A DNA stretch of 64,000 nt, from positions 1,054,001-1,118,000 of the forward strand of contig JBGAJN010000001.1 of assembly GCA_044224905.1 (NCBI GenBank). Reading direction: 5' to 3'. Source of the stretch: JBGAJN01 sp044224905. GTDB taxonomy: Bacteria > Verrucomicrobiota > Verrucomicrobiia > Limisphaerales > JBGAJN01. Below are positions 32,101-41,198 of this stretch, in pieces (within the stretch, counting starts at the first letter, position 1; each line of letters starts with the position of its first letter). The translations under genes and the position numbers were made by a program. The notes beneath the pieces were generated by a model. It saw nothing but the letters and a program-made list of their open reading frames with translations. It did not search any database and had not been told where the DNA came from.

Positions 32101-35100
32101 CGTAAAGCTGAGCCTCCGCCTCGGTGACGTTGAGTTGGTGCAATGTTACTTGGCTGTGAGTCCACGCGAGATCGAATGCGCGGTCGGCCATGCGCGGGCT
32201 TTGATACTTCTCCACTTGGGCCAACGCCGCTTCTCGGCTCTCTGTCACACCGATCACGAGATCGACGATCGCAGTTTCGTGCGGCGCCAAAGCAATCGTG
32301 CGGCGGAGCGAAACGATGGGGTCGAGCACGGAGCCCACGGTGTTCGAAAGCGGCGCCGAATCCTGCATCGCCGCCGGATTGGCTAGGCTGCCGCCGCGAC
32401 CGACGAACCGCGATCGATCCGTTTCGCAGGAGACTTGACCCTGGCCACCGCCTTGACCCAGCAGCAGATGCAGCAACCACGGCGGCTTCTCTTCCGCTGA
32501 TCGAGCGCGGCGGGTGCAGAGAATAGCGGAGGAGTCGCGAGCGAATTCGGTTTGCACAAAAAGATTACTGAAGGCGGGATGCGCCGCATCCGCGCTGGGA
32601 AGTGCGAGCACCACTTCGGCGTAGCTCGTCAGTTCAATCTGCCGCGCGACGGGCGAGCGATTGGTGATGGTGATGCGTCGCAACTCGATATCGTCCTCGG
32701 GCGAAACGCTGATCTCGGTATGAATTTCGAGACCCGCGTGACGTTGCCGAAACTCCGCGCGCGCCTGCGTGAAAATCGCTTCGTAACCCTTCGTGGGGCG
32801 CAAGGTGGGTTGGTACGCGGTCGACCAGAATTCACCGGTCACCAGATCGCGCAGATAGACAAACGTTCCCCAGCAATCGCGCGTCGCGTCTTCACGCCAG
32901 CGGGTAACCGCCAGATCGCGCCAGCGACTGTAGCCGCCGCCAGCGCTGCTGATGACGACGTGATAGCGACCGTTGGAAAGAAGATGAACCTCGGGCACGG
33001 GCGGCGAAGGGTTCGTGAAAATCCGCATGATGGATTCGCCGTCTCCGGTGAACGCCCGCGATTCCTCCAACTTCAAATCTTCGGCGAGCACGCTGGCCGC
33101 GGCCTTGGGCACGCGCTCCTGCAACAGGAGATCCGCCGCCTTCAACAATGGACACGCCATGAAGCGCCGTTGCATCGGGTAGTCGCGCAACAGATTTACC
33201 AACGCGAGGAGGCTCATCCCTTGATGATGCGCCATGAACGATTGAATGGTGGCGCTCGTCGTGTCCGGAGGCAGACGCGACGGCGTGTAATCCACCGCTT
33301 CATAGAAACCGTAGGGACCGGAGCGGCCGTCGCTCGCGAGACGTTGCAAGTTTTCGCAGGCTTCGACGGGCGCCACCATCAGCGCCATCGCGGTGGCGTA
33401 TGGGGCGATTACCAAGTCCTCGGCGAGCCCGCGTTTCAATCCCAGACCCGGCACGCCGAACGCGCGGTATTGGTAATTCAGTTCAACATCGGTGCGGTTG
33501 TAGCCCGACTCGGAAATGCCCCACGGCACGCCGCGCAGTTTCCCGTATTCGATCTGCTGTTGCACCGCGGCGCGACAGGTGTGATCAAGCAGCGTGTTTT
33601 CAAAATTGGGCGTCACGAGCAGCGGCATCAGGTATTCGAACATCGAACCGCTCCACGAAACCAAGATTGGCTTGCCTTGCGACGCGACCAGCAATCGTCC
33701 CATTGAAAACCAATGGTCTTGAGGAACCTGTCCGAGTGCGATGGCGACGTAGCTGCACAGACGTGCCTCGGAGGCGAGGAGGTCATAAAAGCTCGTGTCG
33801 GCGCGGCGCTCGGTGACGTTGTAGCCGGTGGCGAAAAGGTCCCTTGCTGTGTCGAACAGAAACAGAAAATCCATGCGAGCCAGGTCATCGCATTGCGTCG
33901 CTAATGCTTCCAATGCGGCCAAGCGCTGGCGGGCATGGTCGCTAGCTTCACGCATACAGCGCGTCCATTCATCGCTGTGCCCGCTGGTTTCGCTCACGAC
34001 GCCGAGCTGCTCATCCAATTTGGAAACTTCGCGCAACGACAGCGCTTGATCGAGTTGACCCGGGTTTCCTTCCGACTTCTCAGCGGTTGGTCTGGGAGCG
34101 ATCGAATCAATTTGCGATTTCGGATTTCGGATTTCGGATTGGGTGATCGCGCCATCTGCGGATTGGTTGAGGTCACCGCGAGCGGGCAAAGTTAGCCACG
34201 GCGCGAGGAAAACCAGTTCTTCAAAATGCTCGTCGCAACTCCGCTTTAGTGTCTGCGTCCAGTCATTGAGTTGTTCATCACCGTTCCCAAGTGCGGCGAC
34301 GAGTGCGTTCGCATGTTGCGTCGTGCTTTGAAGCAGGCGGAACGACGCTCGAAGTCCCGAAGGCGCGGCGTCGAGTTCGGCATCGAGCTTGGCCAGCGTC
34401 GCGTTTTCGTGAGTCAGACCACGAAGCAACTTCACGGTGTCGCGCAGACCGATGAAGATCTGCGGCGTGAAAATTTTCTCATCGGCTTGTTCGCGCAACC
34501 CAGCGGCAAGCGTAAGCAAATGACCCGCGAGGTTGCCGCTGTCCACACTCGATACGTAGAGCGGAAGGAGAGGCTGCAATGTTCGCGTTTCATACCAGTT
34601 GTAAAAATGGCCGCGATGCCGTTCGAGACGTTGCATCGTAGCGAGCGCGGCTTGGGTGCGGCGAATCAGGCCACCCGTCGAAAGATATCCAAAGTCGTGA
34701 GCCGCCAGATTGGCGAGCAGCGCCAAGCCCATGTTCGTGGGCGAAGTTCGCGACGCAATGACGGGCGCGGGAATTTCCTGAAAATTGTCCGGCGGTAGCC
34801 AATTCTCGCGCGCGGTAACGAAGGTCTCGAAAAAGTGCCAAGTCTTGCGGGCGGTTTGGCGGAGAAAGCTCAATTGGTCCGCGGACAAATCCGGCGGGCG
34901 GGTCTCGATAGGCTGGCTGATCCGCCACGCGATCCACGGAGCCGCGAGCCAGACGCCAATAAGGGGCAAGGCTGGCAACATCTCGTTGGGTTGGAAAAGT
35001 GCTATGGCAAAAGCGCTCGCCAATGCCACCGTTGGCGAAATCCACATGGTGGAGAAGAAGTCCCCGAGTTCGGCGCGAGTGGAACGCTCCGAATCGCTCG

Positions 35101-37897
35101 ACGTCTGCCATTCGAGAAGTCGCTTATGCGTCACCAGCAGGCGCAGCACGGTTCTCCCGATGGCGTCGAGACTGATGAAGGCATCGTAAGGGAGAAATGT
35201 CAGCGTGAGGATGATTTGCCCCAATTGTCGCCCCGCCGATCCCGCGACCGCGCGAAGATGCATCGCCCACGGCAGTTCCGCTGCCTTGCAAAAGGCCTCC
35301 ACCAGCGCGGCCAGGAAACCGGGCAACGCAATGATCGCAATTACGAACAGCACACCTCTTCCGCCGACCCCAGGGAGGAGAAGCCAATGGCCGAGAATCA
35401 GGAGAAGCAGCGCGATGGGGACGAGGCTGCGCCGAAGGTTGTCGAATATTTTCCACTGCGAAAGCCACGAGAGCGGATTGGCTATGCGGCGCGCGTCCGC
35501 GCCGGGAACCCGCGGTAGAAGCCACTGGGTAATCTGCCAGTCACCGCGAATCCACCGGTGCCGTCGATCCATGTCCACGTTGTAGCGGGAGGGAAATTCT
35601 TCGTAGAACTCCACGTCACTCACTAAGGCAGAGCGCGCGTGGCAGGCTTCCAGCAAGTCGTGACTGAGGATCGTGTTCTCGGGAAAGCGTCCCTCGATGG
35701 CCCGTTGAAATGCGTCCACGTCGTAGATGCCTTTTCCGATAAACGAACCTTCCTGAAAAACATCCTGATAAACATCGGACACTTCTCGCGTGTACGGATC
35801 AATCCCCGCATCGCCGGCGAAAAGCCGGACAAACCACGAGCGTCGCGCGCTCGGCAGGCTGACGCCCACGCGCGGTTGCAGAATGCTGTAACCCTCGGTG
35901 ACGATCCCGCGTTCTGGATGGAATTCCGGGCGGTTCAACGGATGCGCCATCGTGCCCACGAGCTGACGTGCGGCGTCGCGCGGCAACTTCGTATCCGTAT
36001 CCAACGTGATGACGTATTTAACTGCGGGCAGAATGGCGGTGTCTCCCACGATCACCGAAAAGCATTCGCGGGATCCTCCGCGAAGGAACGCGTTCAATTC
36101 CGTCAGCTTCCCCCGCTTGCGTTCGTAACCCATCCACACGCCCTCGCCGGCGTTCCAGCGACGCGGGCGATGAAAGAGGAAGAACAGATCCTGGGTGTCT
36201 GAGAGATATTTACGATTGAGTAGTTCGATCCCGGCCCGCGCGCGTTGGAGCAACTGTGAATCAGCGGGCTGAAGCTCTTCCAGCGCGTCGCGGAAATCGG
36301 TCAGCAAAGCGAAGTGAAGGTTGGGATCGCGATTTGCAAGATGATGAATTTCCAAGGTCTCGATGAGGCGGTCCACGCCGTCGATGCTCGTGAGCATCGT
36401 GGGCACGACTACGAGCGTCCGGCAGTCGGACGCGATCCCAGAGGAATAGTCCAAGCGCGGCAACAGGCGCGGTTTCATGAGCACGGTGGACAACCAGTTC
36501 ATCAACGCGACTCCCAGTTGACTGGCGCAGACCGCGAAGACAGCGGTGAAGAAAATCAGCTTCCATCCCTGCACGTGGAAGACCAGAGCTTGCAGCATGA
36601 ATGCAAACGTGGCGACCAAGGTGAGCGCCCCAATTCCGCCGGCGTAAAATGTGAGTGGAAAATGGTGAATGCCTCGCTCAATGGTTGTTCGCATTGGCCA
36701 GCGCACCGCGACCGCGCGTCCGAGTTTCGCCCGTCCCTTGTCGATCAGATAGAAACCTACGTGGGTTGTGCGGATTTCCCGCGCGCCGTGCCGCGCGTGG
36801 CTTCCGGCTAATTCGACGACTTTTGCCGCGACCTCCGCTTCCGAAGACATGCTGTATCGCGCGAAGAATTCGACCGCGTGCCGATAGCGGTCACGCGTGG
36901 CAAAATCCATTTCGCCGTAGATGCCGGCGGGGTCTTTCCGCAAAGTTGCCTCCACGACGCTCAACGATTCCACGAACTCTTTCCAATCAGTCGCGCTCAG
37001 AAATCGCAGGCTCGCAATGCTGTGGCTGACGGAAACCTGATCCGCGGCTTGATTCTGACTCTCCAGATGGACGAGTTGTTCGATCGACAACCCGCGTTCG
37101 ACGAGTCGTTGTTCCAGCCAGCCGCGCGCGAGGTGCAACACGGGACTTTGACGCGACAGGCGTTGACAAAACTCCGCAACGAACGAGCTGGAAGTGGGCA
37201 GATCTGCCTTCGCCATGTCCGCCACCACGATGACGAGATGAGAAGGATTTTTCTCCGCCATGTCCTGCAATCGATCCACCCACAGGTCCGCCAGATCGCG
37301 GTCTAAGCGTGCGAGCGTAAGGCGAGTGGTGACGCGCTGGAGATTTTCAATCAACCCAAGACGCAGCATGATGGGAATGGCCCATAGTTCTCCGAGTTTC
37401 AGCGGCACGACCGTTTGGTAGGCGGCCACGAAAGCGCTGAGCGGACCGGCGTCGATCTGCGCGTCCACGTGGGAGATCAGTTCAAGCACGATGTCGTAAA
37501 CGCGAGGCAATCCGGCGGAGTATGAATTCAGGAGTCGGGGCAATTCCCGACTGTAGCCGCGCGGCAAATGCCTTCGGGCCATCTGAATTTGCTCTTCAAT
37601 CAGGTAGAAGTTGTCGAGCAACCACTCGGCGGCGGGCGTGATCCGTCGGCTGGGGTTAACGGAAAGCGTGGCGTGATTAAAAGATCGTAAGACGGTTTCG
37701 TTTTGTTGCAGCTGGGCTAGCAGGCGGTTCGAACCTTGCGCGGTGACGAACTGATGCTCGGCCGCGATCTTTTTCGCGTGGCGTGCCAACTGTTCCACAC
37801 TAAACAACTCAGCCCGCAATGGCGGTTCGCCCACGACTGTCGACGAACGCGGGTGACCCGCCATCCAGCTTTGAATGAGTGATGGCAGTATTTGCAT
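29171..37897 (-). CDS. Giant cyclic beta-1,2-glucan synthase (NdvB/ChvB type)
   Basis: A 2908-residue inner-membrane enzyme from the ATG at 37895-37897 (an upstream TTG would add 29 residues). The N-terminal third holds the NdvB-specific region (AAEWLLDNFYLIEEQI, YSRELPRLLNSYSAGLPRVY), transmembrane segments and a GT84 glycosyltransferase (VITLDTDTKLPRDAA, HRWIRGDWQITQWLLP). The C-terminal two thirds hold GH94-like carbohydrate-binding and phosphorylase domains (HHQGMSLLALVNLL, GCGDWNDGMNMVGKGGRG, ENGGQYTHGAIWTVMAF). The chain initiates, elongates, cyclises and trims beta-1,2-glucan; such periplasmic glucans are osmoregulated. It has a degenerate box 205 bases upstream. A short repeat-derived stretch (SEIRNPKSQI) interrupts it near residue 1255. 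Confidence 0.95.
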   Translation of the reverse strand: MQILPSLIQSWMAGHPRSSTVVGEPPLRAELFSVEQLARHAKKIAAEHQFVTAQGSNRLLAQLQQNETVLRSFNHATLSVNPSRRITPAAEWLLDNFYLIEEQIQMARRHLPRGYSRELPRLLNSYSAGLPRVYDIVLELISHVDAQIDAGPLSAFVAAYQTVVPLKLGELWAIPIMLRLGLIENLQRVTTRLTLARLDRDLADLWVDRLQDMAEKNPSHLVIVVADMAKADLPTSSSFVAEFCQRLSRQSPVLHLARGWLEQRLVERGLSIEQLVHLESQNQAADQVSVSHSIASLRFLSATDWKEFVESLSVVEATLRKDPAGIYGEMDFATRDRYRHAVEFFARYSMSSEAEVAAKVVELAGSHARHGAREIRTTHVGFYLIDKGRAKLGRAVAVRWPMRTTIERGIHHFPLTFYAGGIGALTLVATFAFMLQALVFHVQGWKLIFFTAVFAVCASQLGVALMNWLSTVLMKPRLLPRLDYSSGIASDCRTLVVVPTMLTSIDGVDRLIETLEIHHLANRDPNLHFALLTDFRDALEELQPADSQLLQRARAGIELLNRKYLSDTQDLFFLFHRPRRWNAGEGVWMGYERKRGKLTELNAFLRGGSRECFSVIVGDTAILPAVKYVITLDTDTKLPRDAARQLVGTMAHPLNRPEFHPERGIVTEGYSILQPRVGVSLPSARRSWFVRLFAGDAGIDPYTREVSDVYQDVFQEGSFIGKGIYDVDAFQRAIEGRFPENTILSHDLLEACHARSALVSDVEFYEEFPSRYNVDMDRRHRWIRGDWQITQWLLPRVPGADARRIANPLSWLSQWKIFDNLRRSLVPIALLLLILGHWLLLPGVGGRGVLFVIAIIALPGFLAALVEAFCKAAELPWAMHLRAVAGSAGRQLGQIILTLTFLPYDAFISLDAIGRTVLRLLVTHKRLLEWQTSSDSERSTRAELGDFFSTMWISPTVALASAFAIALFQPNEMLPALPLIGVWLAAPWIAWRISQPIETRPPDLSADQLSFLRQTARKTWHFFETFVTARENWLPPDNFQEIPAPVIASRTSPTNMGLALLANLAAHDFGYLSTGGLIRRTQAALATMQRLERHRGHFYNWYETRTLQPLLPLYVSSVDSGNLAGHLLTLAAGLREQADEKIFTPQIFIGLRDTVKLLRGLTHENATLAKLDAELDAAPSGLRASFRLLQSTTQHANALVAALGNGDEQLNDWTQTLKRSCDEHFEELVFLAPWLTLPARGDLNQSADGAITQSEIRNPKSQIDSIAPRPTAEKSEGNPGQLDQALSLREVSKLDEQLGVVSETSGHSDEWTRCMREASDHARQRLAALEALATQCDDLARMDFLFLFDTARDLFATGYNVTERRADTSFYDLLASEARLCSYVAIALGQVPQDHWFSMGRLLVASQGKPILVSWSGSMFEYLMPLLVTPNFENTLLDHTCRAAVQQQIEYGKLRGVPWGISESGYNRTDVELNYQYRAFGVPGLGLKRGLAEDLVIAPYATAMALMVAPVEACENLQRLASDGRSGPYGFYEAVDYTPSRLPPDTTSATIQSFMAHHQGMSLLALVNLLRDYPMQRRFMACPLLKAADLLLQERVPKAAASVLAEDLKLEESRAFTGDGESIMRIFTNPSPPVPEVHLLSNGRYHVVISSAGGGYSRWRDLAVTRWREDATRDCWGTFVYLRDLVTGEFWSTAYQPTLRPTKGYEAIFTQARAEFRQRHAGLEIHTEISVSPEDDIELRRITITNRSPVARQIELTSYAEVVLALPSADAAHPAFSNLFVQTEFARDSSAILCTRRARSAEEKPPWLLHLLLGQGGGQGQVSCETDRSRFVGRGGSLANPAAMQDSAPLSNTVGSVLDPIVSLRRTIALAPHETAIVDLVIGVTESREAALAQVEKYQSPRMADRAFDLAWTHSQVTLHQLNVTEAEAQLYGRLAGALIYADPARRANPAVLLNNRRGQNGLWSYGISGDAPIVLLRISDGAKIEIVRQLIQAHSYWRMKGLTVDLVIVNEDVSVYRQTLQDQITSHISSGIEAQMLDKPGGIFVRRLEQIPNDDRVLLQAAARIVLDDEKGTLAEQMEHRSVLEPAIPALKISRSRSPELPEHVPQRELIFPNGYGGFTRDGHEYVITLQPGQMTPAPWVNVLANPYFGTVISESGAAYSWVENSHEFRLTPWSNDPVQDTTGEAFYIRDDQTGAFWSPTPLPAQGTTPYVIRHGFGYTVFEHTEHGIASELWVYVAMDAPVKFSVLKLRNISGDSRRLSVTGYVEWVLGDLRHKSLLHVQTEVDLKTGALLARNHYNTDFPDRIAFIDVNDITRTLTGDRKEFIGRNADLAQPAAMKRARLSGKVGAGLDPCGAVQVAFSLADGQEREFCFRLGVGRNAGEVQNLIRRFRRADASRVTLEAVWEYWNRTLGSVNVDTPDPAVNVMANGWLLYQTLSCRLWGRTGFYQSGGAYGFRDQLQDSMALVHSEPALIREHLLRAASHQFREGDVQHWWHPPAGRGVRTHFSDDLLWLPYVTCHYVACIADTGVLDEKIPFLEARLLKPEEEAYYDLPHRSEESATLYEHCVRAIERALRFGEHGLPLIGCGDWNDGMNMVGKGGRGESVWLAFFLYDVLNRFAELARSRNDLPFAQRCLSQARQLQRNIEQHAWDGEWYRRAYFDNGEPLGSQSNPECQIDSLPQSWSVISGAGDPVRSRQAMNSVDERLVRRKAELIQLFDPPFDKSSLNPGYIKGYIPGVRENGGQYTHGAIWTVMAFALRGENDHAWELFSLLNPVHHGGTAQQIATYKVEPYVVAADVYAIAPHTGRGGWTWYTGSAGWMYRLLIETLLGVNREGDQLRLTPRLPNSWTSYKIHYRYQQTVYHITFSRVSADSPNANQLFLDGTALTGKTVPLIDDRKEHFVEMKL
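34108..34141 (-). repeat. ATTTCGG-type dispersed repeat inserted in frame in the glucan synthase
   Basis: Plus strand shows three tandem ATTTCGG units (GATTTCGGATTTCGG and on). On the coding strand this gives SEIRNPKSQI. The surrounding residues (about 40, Ser/Glu/Pro-rich) look like a linker. The core word also resembles the repeat at 49788-49813. Confidence 0.6.
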
Positions 37898-38102
37898 GTG
37901 TTTCCGGATTCCCGTCGCAACCGCCGCAAAGCATTTCTGTAATGGGCTGTCTTTGACGTGACTGCCGATTTGCCGCACTGCCAACGAAGCAAGAGCGATG
38001 AACGCGCGAACCCGACGCGGAGCCGCGTCAAGCCCGCCGAATCGACTTTGTTGCGCTGGCTATGCTTTGCCTCAAGACGTTGCGTCACGGTTCCGGACCG
38101 GC

Positions 38103-38121
38103 ATATAAGGTGTTTCCCCCT
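38103..38121 (-). promoter_or_regulatory. Stress-block box, site 10 (glucan synthase, degenerate)
   Basis: The minus strand reads AGGGGGAAACACCTTATAT: left arm and CACC core fit, but two C are replaced by T. It ends 205 bases before the ATG at 37897 and lies back-to-back with box 11 in the 362-base divergent region 37898-38259. That region holds no other recognised element. Confidence 0.55.
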
Positions 38122-38174
38122 CTTGTGCGGCGGCGCCCTGAGCTCGCGACCGTTCCCGGCGATCAAAACTAAGG

Positions 38175-38192
38175 TCGGGTTACACCCCATAG
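38175..38192 (+). promoter_or_regulatory. Stress-block box, site 11 (lipoprotein - YXWGXW - BON unit)
   Basis: Reads TCGGGTTACACCCCATAG, one mismatch to the consensus. It ends 67 bases before the ATG at 38260. With box 10 on the other strand, 53 bases away, it forms a divergent control region. Confidence 0.77.
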
Positions 38193-38259
38193 CTGGATGT
38201 TAAGCCAGCAACTAGTTTCATCTCGGTCATCACTGCGACCTTTAACCCGCACATTAATT

Positions 38260-38706
38260 ATGAAACACAAAACATTACTCGTCACTTTCCTCTCCGTTGC
38301 CGCTTTTACGGTCGGTTGTGACAAATCGGAGACGACTTCCAAGCAACTCGACAAGGTTCAGGAGAAAGCGGCCGACGCCGCGCAGGATATGAAGGACTAC
38401 ACCTTCGCGCAGAAGTCCGAGTTCGTGGAAAAGATGCAGGCTCAGTTGAGCGAGCTGAACCGCGACGTGGACCAGCTCAACGCCAAGATCGAAAAGTCCA
38501 GCGACGCAATCAAAGCCGAGGCGCAACCGAAGCTCCAGGCTTTGCGCGACCAAACCGCCCAATTGAACAAGCAGCTCGACGAAGCGCGCAACGCGACTGA
38601 ATCCACGTGGGACAGTGTCAAAAGCGGCTTCAAGAAAGCGTACGAATCTTCCAAGCAAGGTTTCCAACAAGCTCGCCAATGGGTGAGCGAAAAAATAGCG
38701 CCGTAG
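38260..38706 (+). CDS. Coiled-coil lipoprotein
   Basis: A 148-residue protein. The signal peptide MKHKTLLVTFLSVAAFTVGC ends in a lipobox Cys (VGC). The mature part is almost wholly helical and charged, with heptad-like pattern (VEKMQAQLSELNRDVDQLNA, LQALRDQTAQLNKQLDEARN), then a short amphipathic tail (VKSGFKKAYESSKQGFQQAR). It probably sits in the periplasm as a Lpp-like or spacer lipoprotein; its job is unknown. It is the first gene after box 11 and is followed by another lipoprotein after 17 bases. Confidence 0.85.
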   Translation: MKHKTLLVTFLSVAAFTVGCDKSETTSKQLDKVQEKAADAAQDMKDYTFAQKSEFVEKMQAQLSELNRDVDQLNAKIEKSSDAIKAEAQPKLQALRDQTAQLNKQLDEARNATESTWDSVKSGFKKAYESSKQGFQQARQWVSEKIAP

Positions 38707-38723
38707 AGCGCAAAGGAATTTTT

Positions 38724-39173
38724 ATGAAACAACTTAGTCACTCCAAAATCCGAATCGTTCTCGTCGCGGTGGCGCTTGGCGCCTTCACGGGTTGCGTCGG
38801 GTTCGTCGATGAGCCGCGTCACGGCGGCGTATATGTGGAACCTCGCGGTGTCGTCGTTGGAGCGGGAGTCGCCGTGCGGGATGACTACGTTTATTATCCC
38901 GGCTACGAGGTTTATTACAGCAGCAGCCGGCGCCAATACGTTTACCTCGATGGCCGCTCTTGGGTCTCGCGACCGGCACCGCCGCACGTCTCCGTCGATG
39001 TGTTGTTTGCATCGCCTTCGGTAAGGTTGGATTTCCATGACTCGCCATCGTTCCACCACTCAGCGGTGGTTCGGCAGTATCCGAGACATTGGGCGCCGTC
39101 GGGATCGAGATACAACCGCGGAGACGAACGCCGCTACGAAGGGCAAGGAAACGAACGCGGTCGCGGCAGATAA
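38724..39173 (+). CDS. Tyr/Arg/His-rich lipoprotein
   Basis: A 149-residue protein. An AAAGGAAT Shine-Dalgarno precedes the ATG at 38724. Signal peptide IRIVLVAVALGAFTGC ends in a lipobox (TGC). The mature part is rich in Tyr, Val and Gly (HGGVYVEPRGVVVGAGVAVR, YVYYPGYEVYYSSSRRQYVY), resembling YXWGXW-type or glycine-rich surface proteins, and ends basic (RGDERRYEGQGNERGRGR). Function unknown. It lies between the coiled-coil lipoprotein and the YXWGXW protein, all in one direction after box 11. Confidence 0.8.
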   Translation: MKQLSHSKIRIVLVAVALGAFTGCVGFVDEPRHGGVYVEPRGVVVGAGVAVRDDYVYYPGYEVYYSSSRRQYVYLDGRSWVSRPAPPHVSVDVLFASPSVRLDFHDSPSFHHSAVVRQYPRHWAPSGSRYNRGDERRYEGQGNERGRGR

Positions 39174-39221
39174 ACCAGAGAGCCGCGCAATTGCTGCGGT
39201 TCCGAGAAAGCAAATCCCGTC

Positions 39222-41141
39222 ATGAATGCCATCAACATTTGCAACAAGATCCCCGCATGCTCCGCATCGCGCGCCGCCATGCATTGCCTGACCGTAGCGC
39301 TAGCTCTGCTAATGGGTTCTAGTTGGAATTCCGCACACGGCCAACTTCAGCCGGCTTACAACGATGCGCCCGGAGCACAGGTGCTCACGCGCGGTCCAGT
39401 ACATGAAGCGTTCGCCGGAATCGTCAGCTTTAATCCCGAGCCGGGCGTCGTGGTTCCGAAAACCCCGCCGGGCGTCATCGAAGAAATGCCGCCCGAGGAA
39501 CGGCCTGACGGAGACAACGTCACGTGGATCCCCGGCTATTGGGCGTGGGACGACGAGCGAAGTGACTTTCTGTGGGTGAGTGGAACTTGGCGCGCGTTGC
39601 CTCCGGGGCGCGAGTGGATCGCCGGCTACTGGGGAAATACCGCGCGCGGCTTCCAATGGACGTCGGGCTATTGGGCCGACGCCGCTGCCAGGGAAACCAT
39701 TTATCTGCCCGCGCCGCCTGCGACTGTCGAAACGGGGCCGAATATTGCGGCACCTTCAATTGATTACGGTTGGTCGCCGGGATGCTGGGTTTGGTATAGC
39801 GGGCGTTACGCGTGGCGTCCGGGCTATTGGGTGCAAGGGCGAGCCGATTGGGATTGGTGTCCGGCACATTACGTCTGGACTCCGCGCGGATACATTTTTG
39901 TCGGCGGCTTTTGGGATTATCCGGTGGAACGACGCGGCGTGCTTTTTGCGCCGGTCTATTTTGAGGCCGGAGTTAACGCCCGCCGCGGCTATTCCTATTC
40001 GCCCCGAATCGTGATTGATCTGGGCGTTTTCTCGGCCCACCTCTTCCTGCGGCCGAGTTACAGTCATTATTATTTTGGCGACTACTATGGCGCGAGCTAC
40101 GTTCGAGGCGGCTTCTACGCTTCGTTTTCGTTCCAATCCAGCCGACACGGCTACGATCCGATTTACTCTCACCAGCGTTGGGAACATCGCCAGGATCGGG
40201 AGTGGGATCACCGCGTAGCAGCGTCCTATCAATATCGCCATGACCACGAGAGCGCCCGCCCGCCGCGCACTTGGGCGGCTCAGCGGTCGATCAACCCGGG
40301 TTCCGCGGACTCCCGGCAGAATCACTTGGTGGTAGCCACGCCCTTTGAGCAACTCGCGAAGGGAGCCGAAAATCCAATCCGCTTCCAACCGGTGGCGAGA
40401 GACGAACGGCAGCGTCTTGCCCAGCGAGGCCAGGAAGTGCAACAAAACCGTGATCAGCGTCGTACGCTGGAGTCGAAAGTCGCTGCAACGCCCGATCGCA
40501 GGGTAAACGCCGTGGTCGAGCCAGCCCGAGTGCAACTCCCGAGATCGCCGATTGTTTCGAAGTCCGGCAACGGATCGGGAAGAAACTCAGCCCCACCGAC
40601 GGCACCGCAAGCGCCCAAGCCGGATCCCAAGTTTAGGCCGCAACCGCAATCAACCGTTCGCCCGCCAAATGTTGAACGGGCAACGCCCCAACCGGACGTC
40701 CGCAGGCCCGAAGCGGGCAAGCAACCGGCACCTGTGCGCCCGGAAGCGCTGCGCGCGCCGACGCCGACTCAACGTGAGACGGCTCCTCGCACCAAGGAAT
40801 CGAGAATCAAAGGACAGGAGGAAGCGCAACGAAAAGCGATCGAAGCGAATCAGAACGCTGTCCGTGAACGGGAAACCCGCGCAAAGATGGCAACGCAGAA
40901 AGCGAACGAAGATTCTCAACGTTATTTGAAGGATATTGAAAATCGAGCGCGGCAGGACGCCGAACGACGCGCGAAAGAATCCGTGGTGAGAACTCCGGAG
41001 CCTTCGCCGCGGAACGCAAAGCCTGTCGAGGTGCGACCGCAACCCGCGCCGAAAGGTGCTGCTCCGAAACGTCCGGATTCGAATGACAAGGCCGACCCGA
41101 ATGCCGGGGAAAAAGGCCGTGAAAAGAAATCTAAAGATTAG
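39222..41141 (+). CDS. YXWGXW-repeat envelope protein with Pro/charged C-terminal region
   Basis: A 639-residue exported protein. A long signal region (to about residue 42, SWNSAHGQ) is followed by repeated aromatic units: VTWIPGYWAWDDERSDFLWV, REWIAGYWGNTARGFQWTSG, YAWRPGYWVQGRADWDWCPA, HYVWTPRGYIFVGGFWDYPV. These are YXWGXW repeats, common in Planctomycetota and Verrucomicrobiota. A Tyr/Ser/His-rich part follows (HYYFGDYYGASYVRGGFYAS). Residues about 400-639 are a disordered Arg/Pro/Gln tail with helical stretches (KESRIKGQEEAQRKAIEANQ). It is probably a periplasmic or surface scaffold; its role is unknown. Confidence 0.87.
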   Translation: MNAINICNKIPACSASRAAMHCLTVALALLMGSSWNSAHGQLQPAYNDAPGAQVLTRGPVHEAFAGIVSFNPEPGVVVPKTPPGVIEEMPPEERPDGDNVTWIPGYWAWDDERSDFLWVSGTWRALPPGREWIAGYWGNTARGFQWTSGYWADAAARETIYLPAPPATVETGPNIAAPSIDYGWSPGCWVWYSGRYAWRPGYWVQGRADWDWCPAHYVWTPRGYIFVGGFWDYPVERRGVLFAPVYFEAGVNARRGYSYSPRIVIDLGVFSAHLFLRPSYSHYYFGDYYGASYVRGGFYASFSFQSSRHGYDPIYSHQRWEHRQDREWDHRVAASYQYRHDHESARPPRTWAAQRSINPGSADSRQNHLVVATPFEQLAKGAENPIRFQPVARDERQRLAQRGQEVQQNRDQRRTLESKVAATPDRRVNAVVEPARVQLPRSPIVSKSGNGSGRNSAPPTAPQAPKPDPKFRPQPQSTVRPPNVERATPQPDVRRPEAGKQPAPVRPEALRAPTPTQRETAPRTKESRIKGQEEAQRKAIEANQNAVRERETRAKMATQKANEDSQRYLKDIENRARQDAERRAKESVVRTPEPSPRNAKPVEVRPQPAPKGAAPKRPDSNDKADPNAGEKGREKKSKD

Positions 41142-41198
41142 TCAACGGAGCACGGTGGGTCGGTCTCTTCGGTCAAACACCAAACCATCAAGAAAACT

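Noticed and set aside
37898..37984. 29-residue N-terminal extension of the glucan synthase from a TTG
   Set aside because: The ATG at 37895-37897 is sufficient and the extra residues do not match the family start as I recall it.
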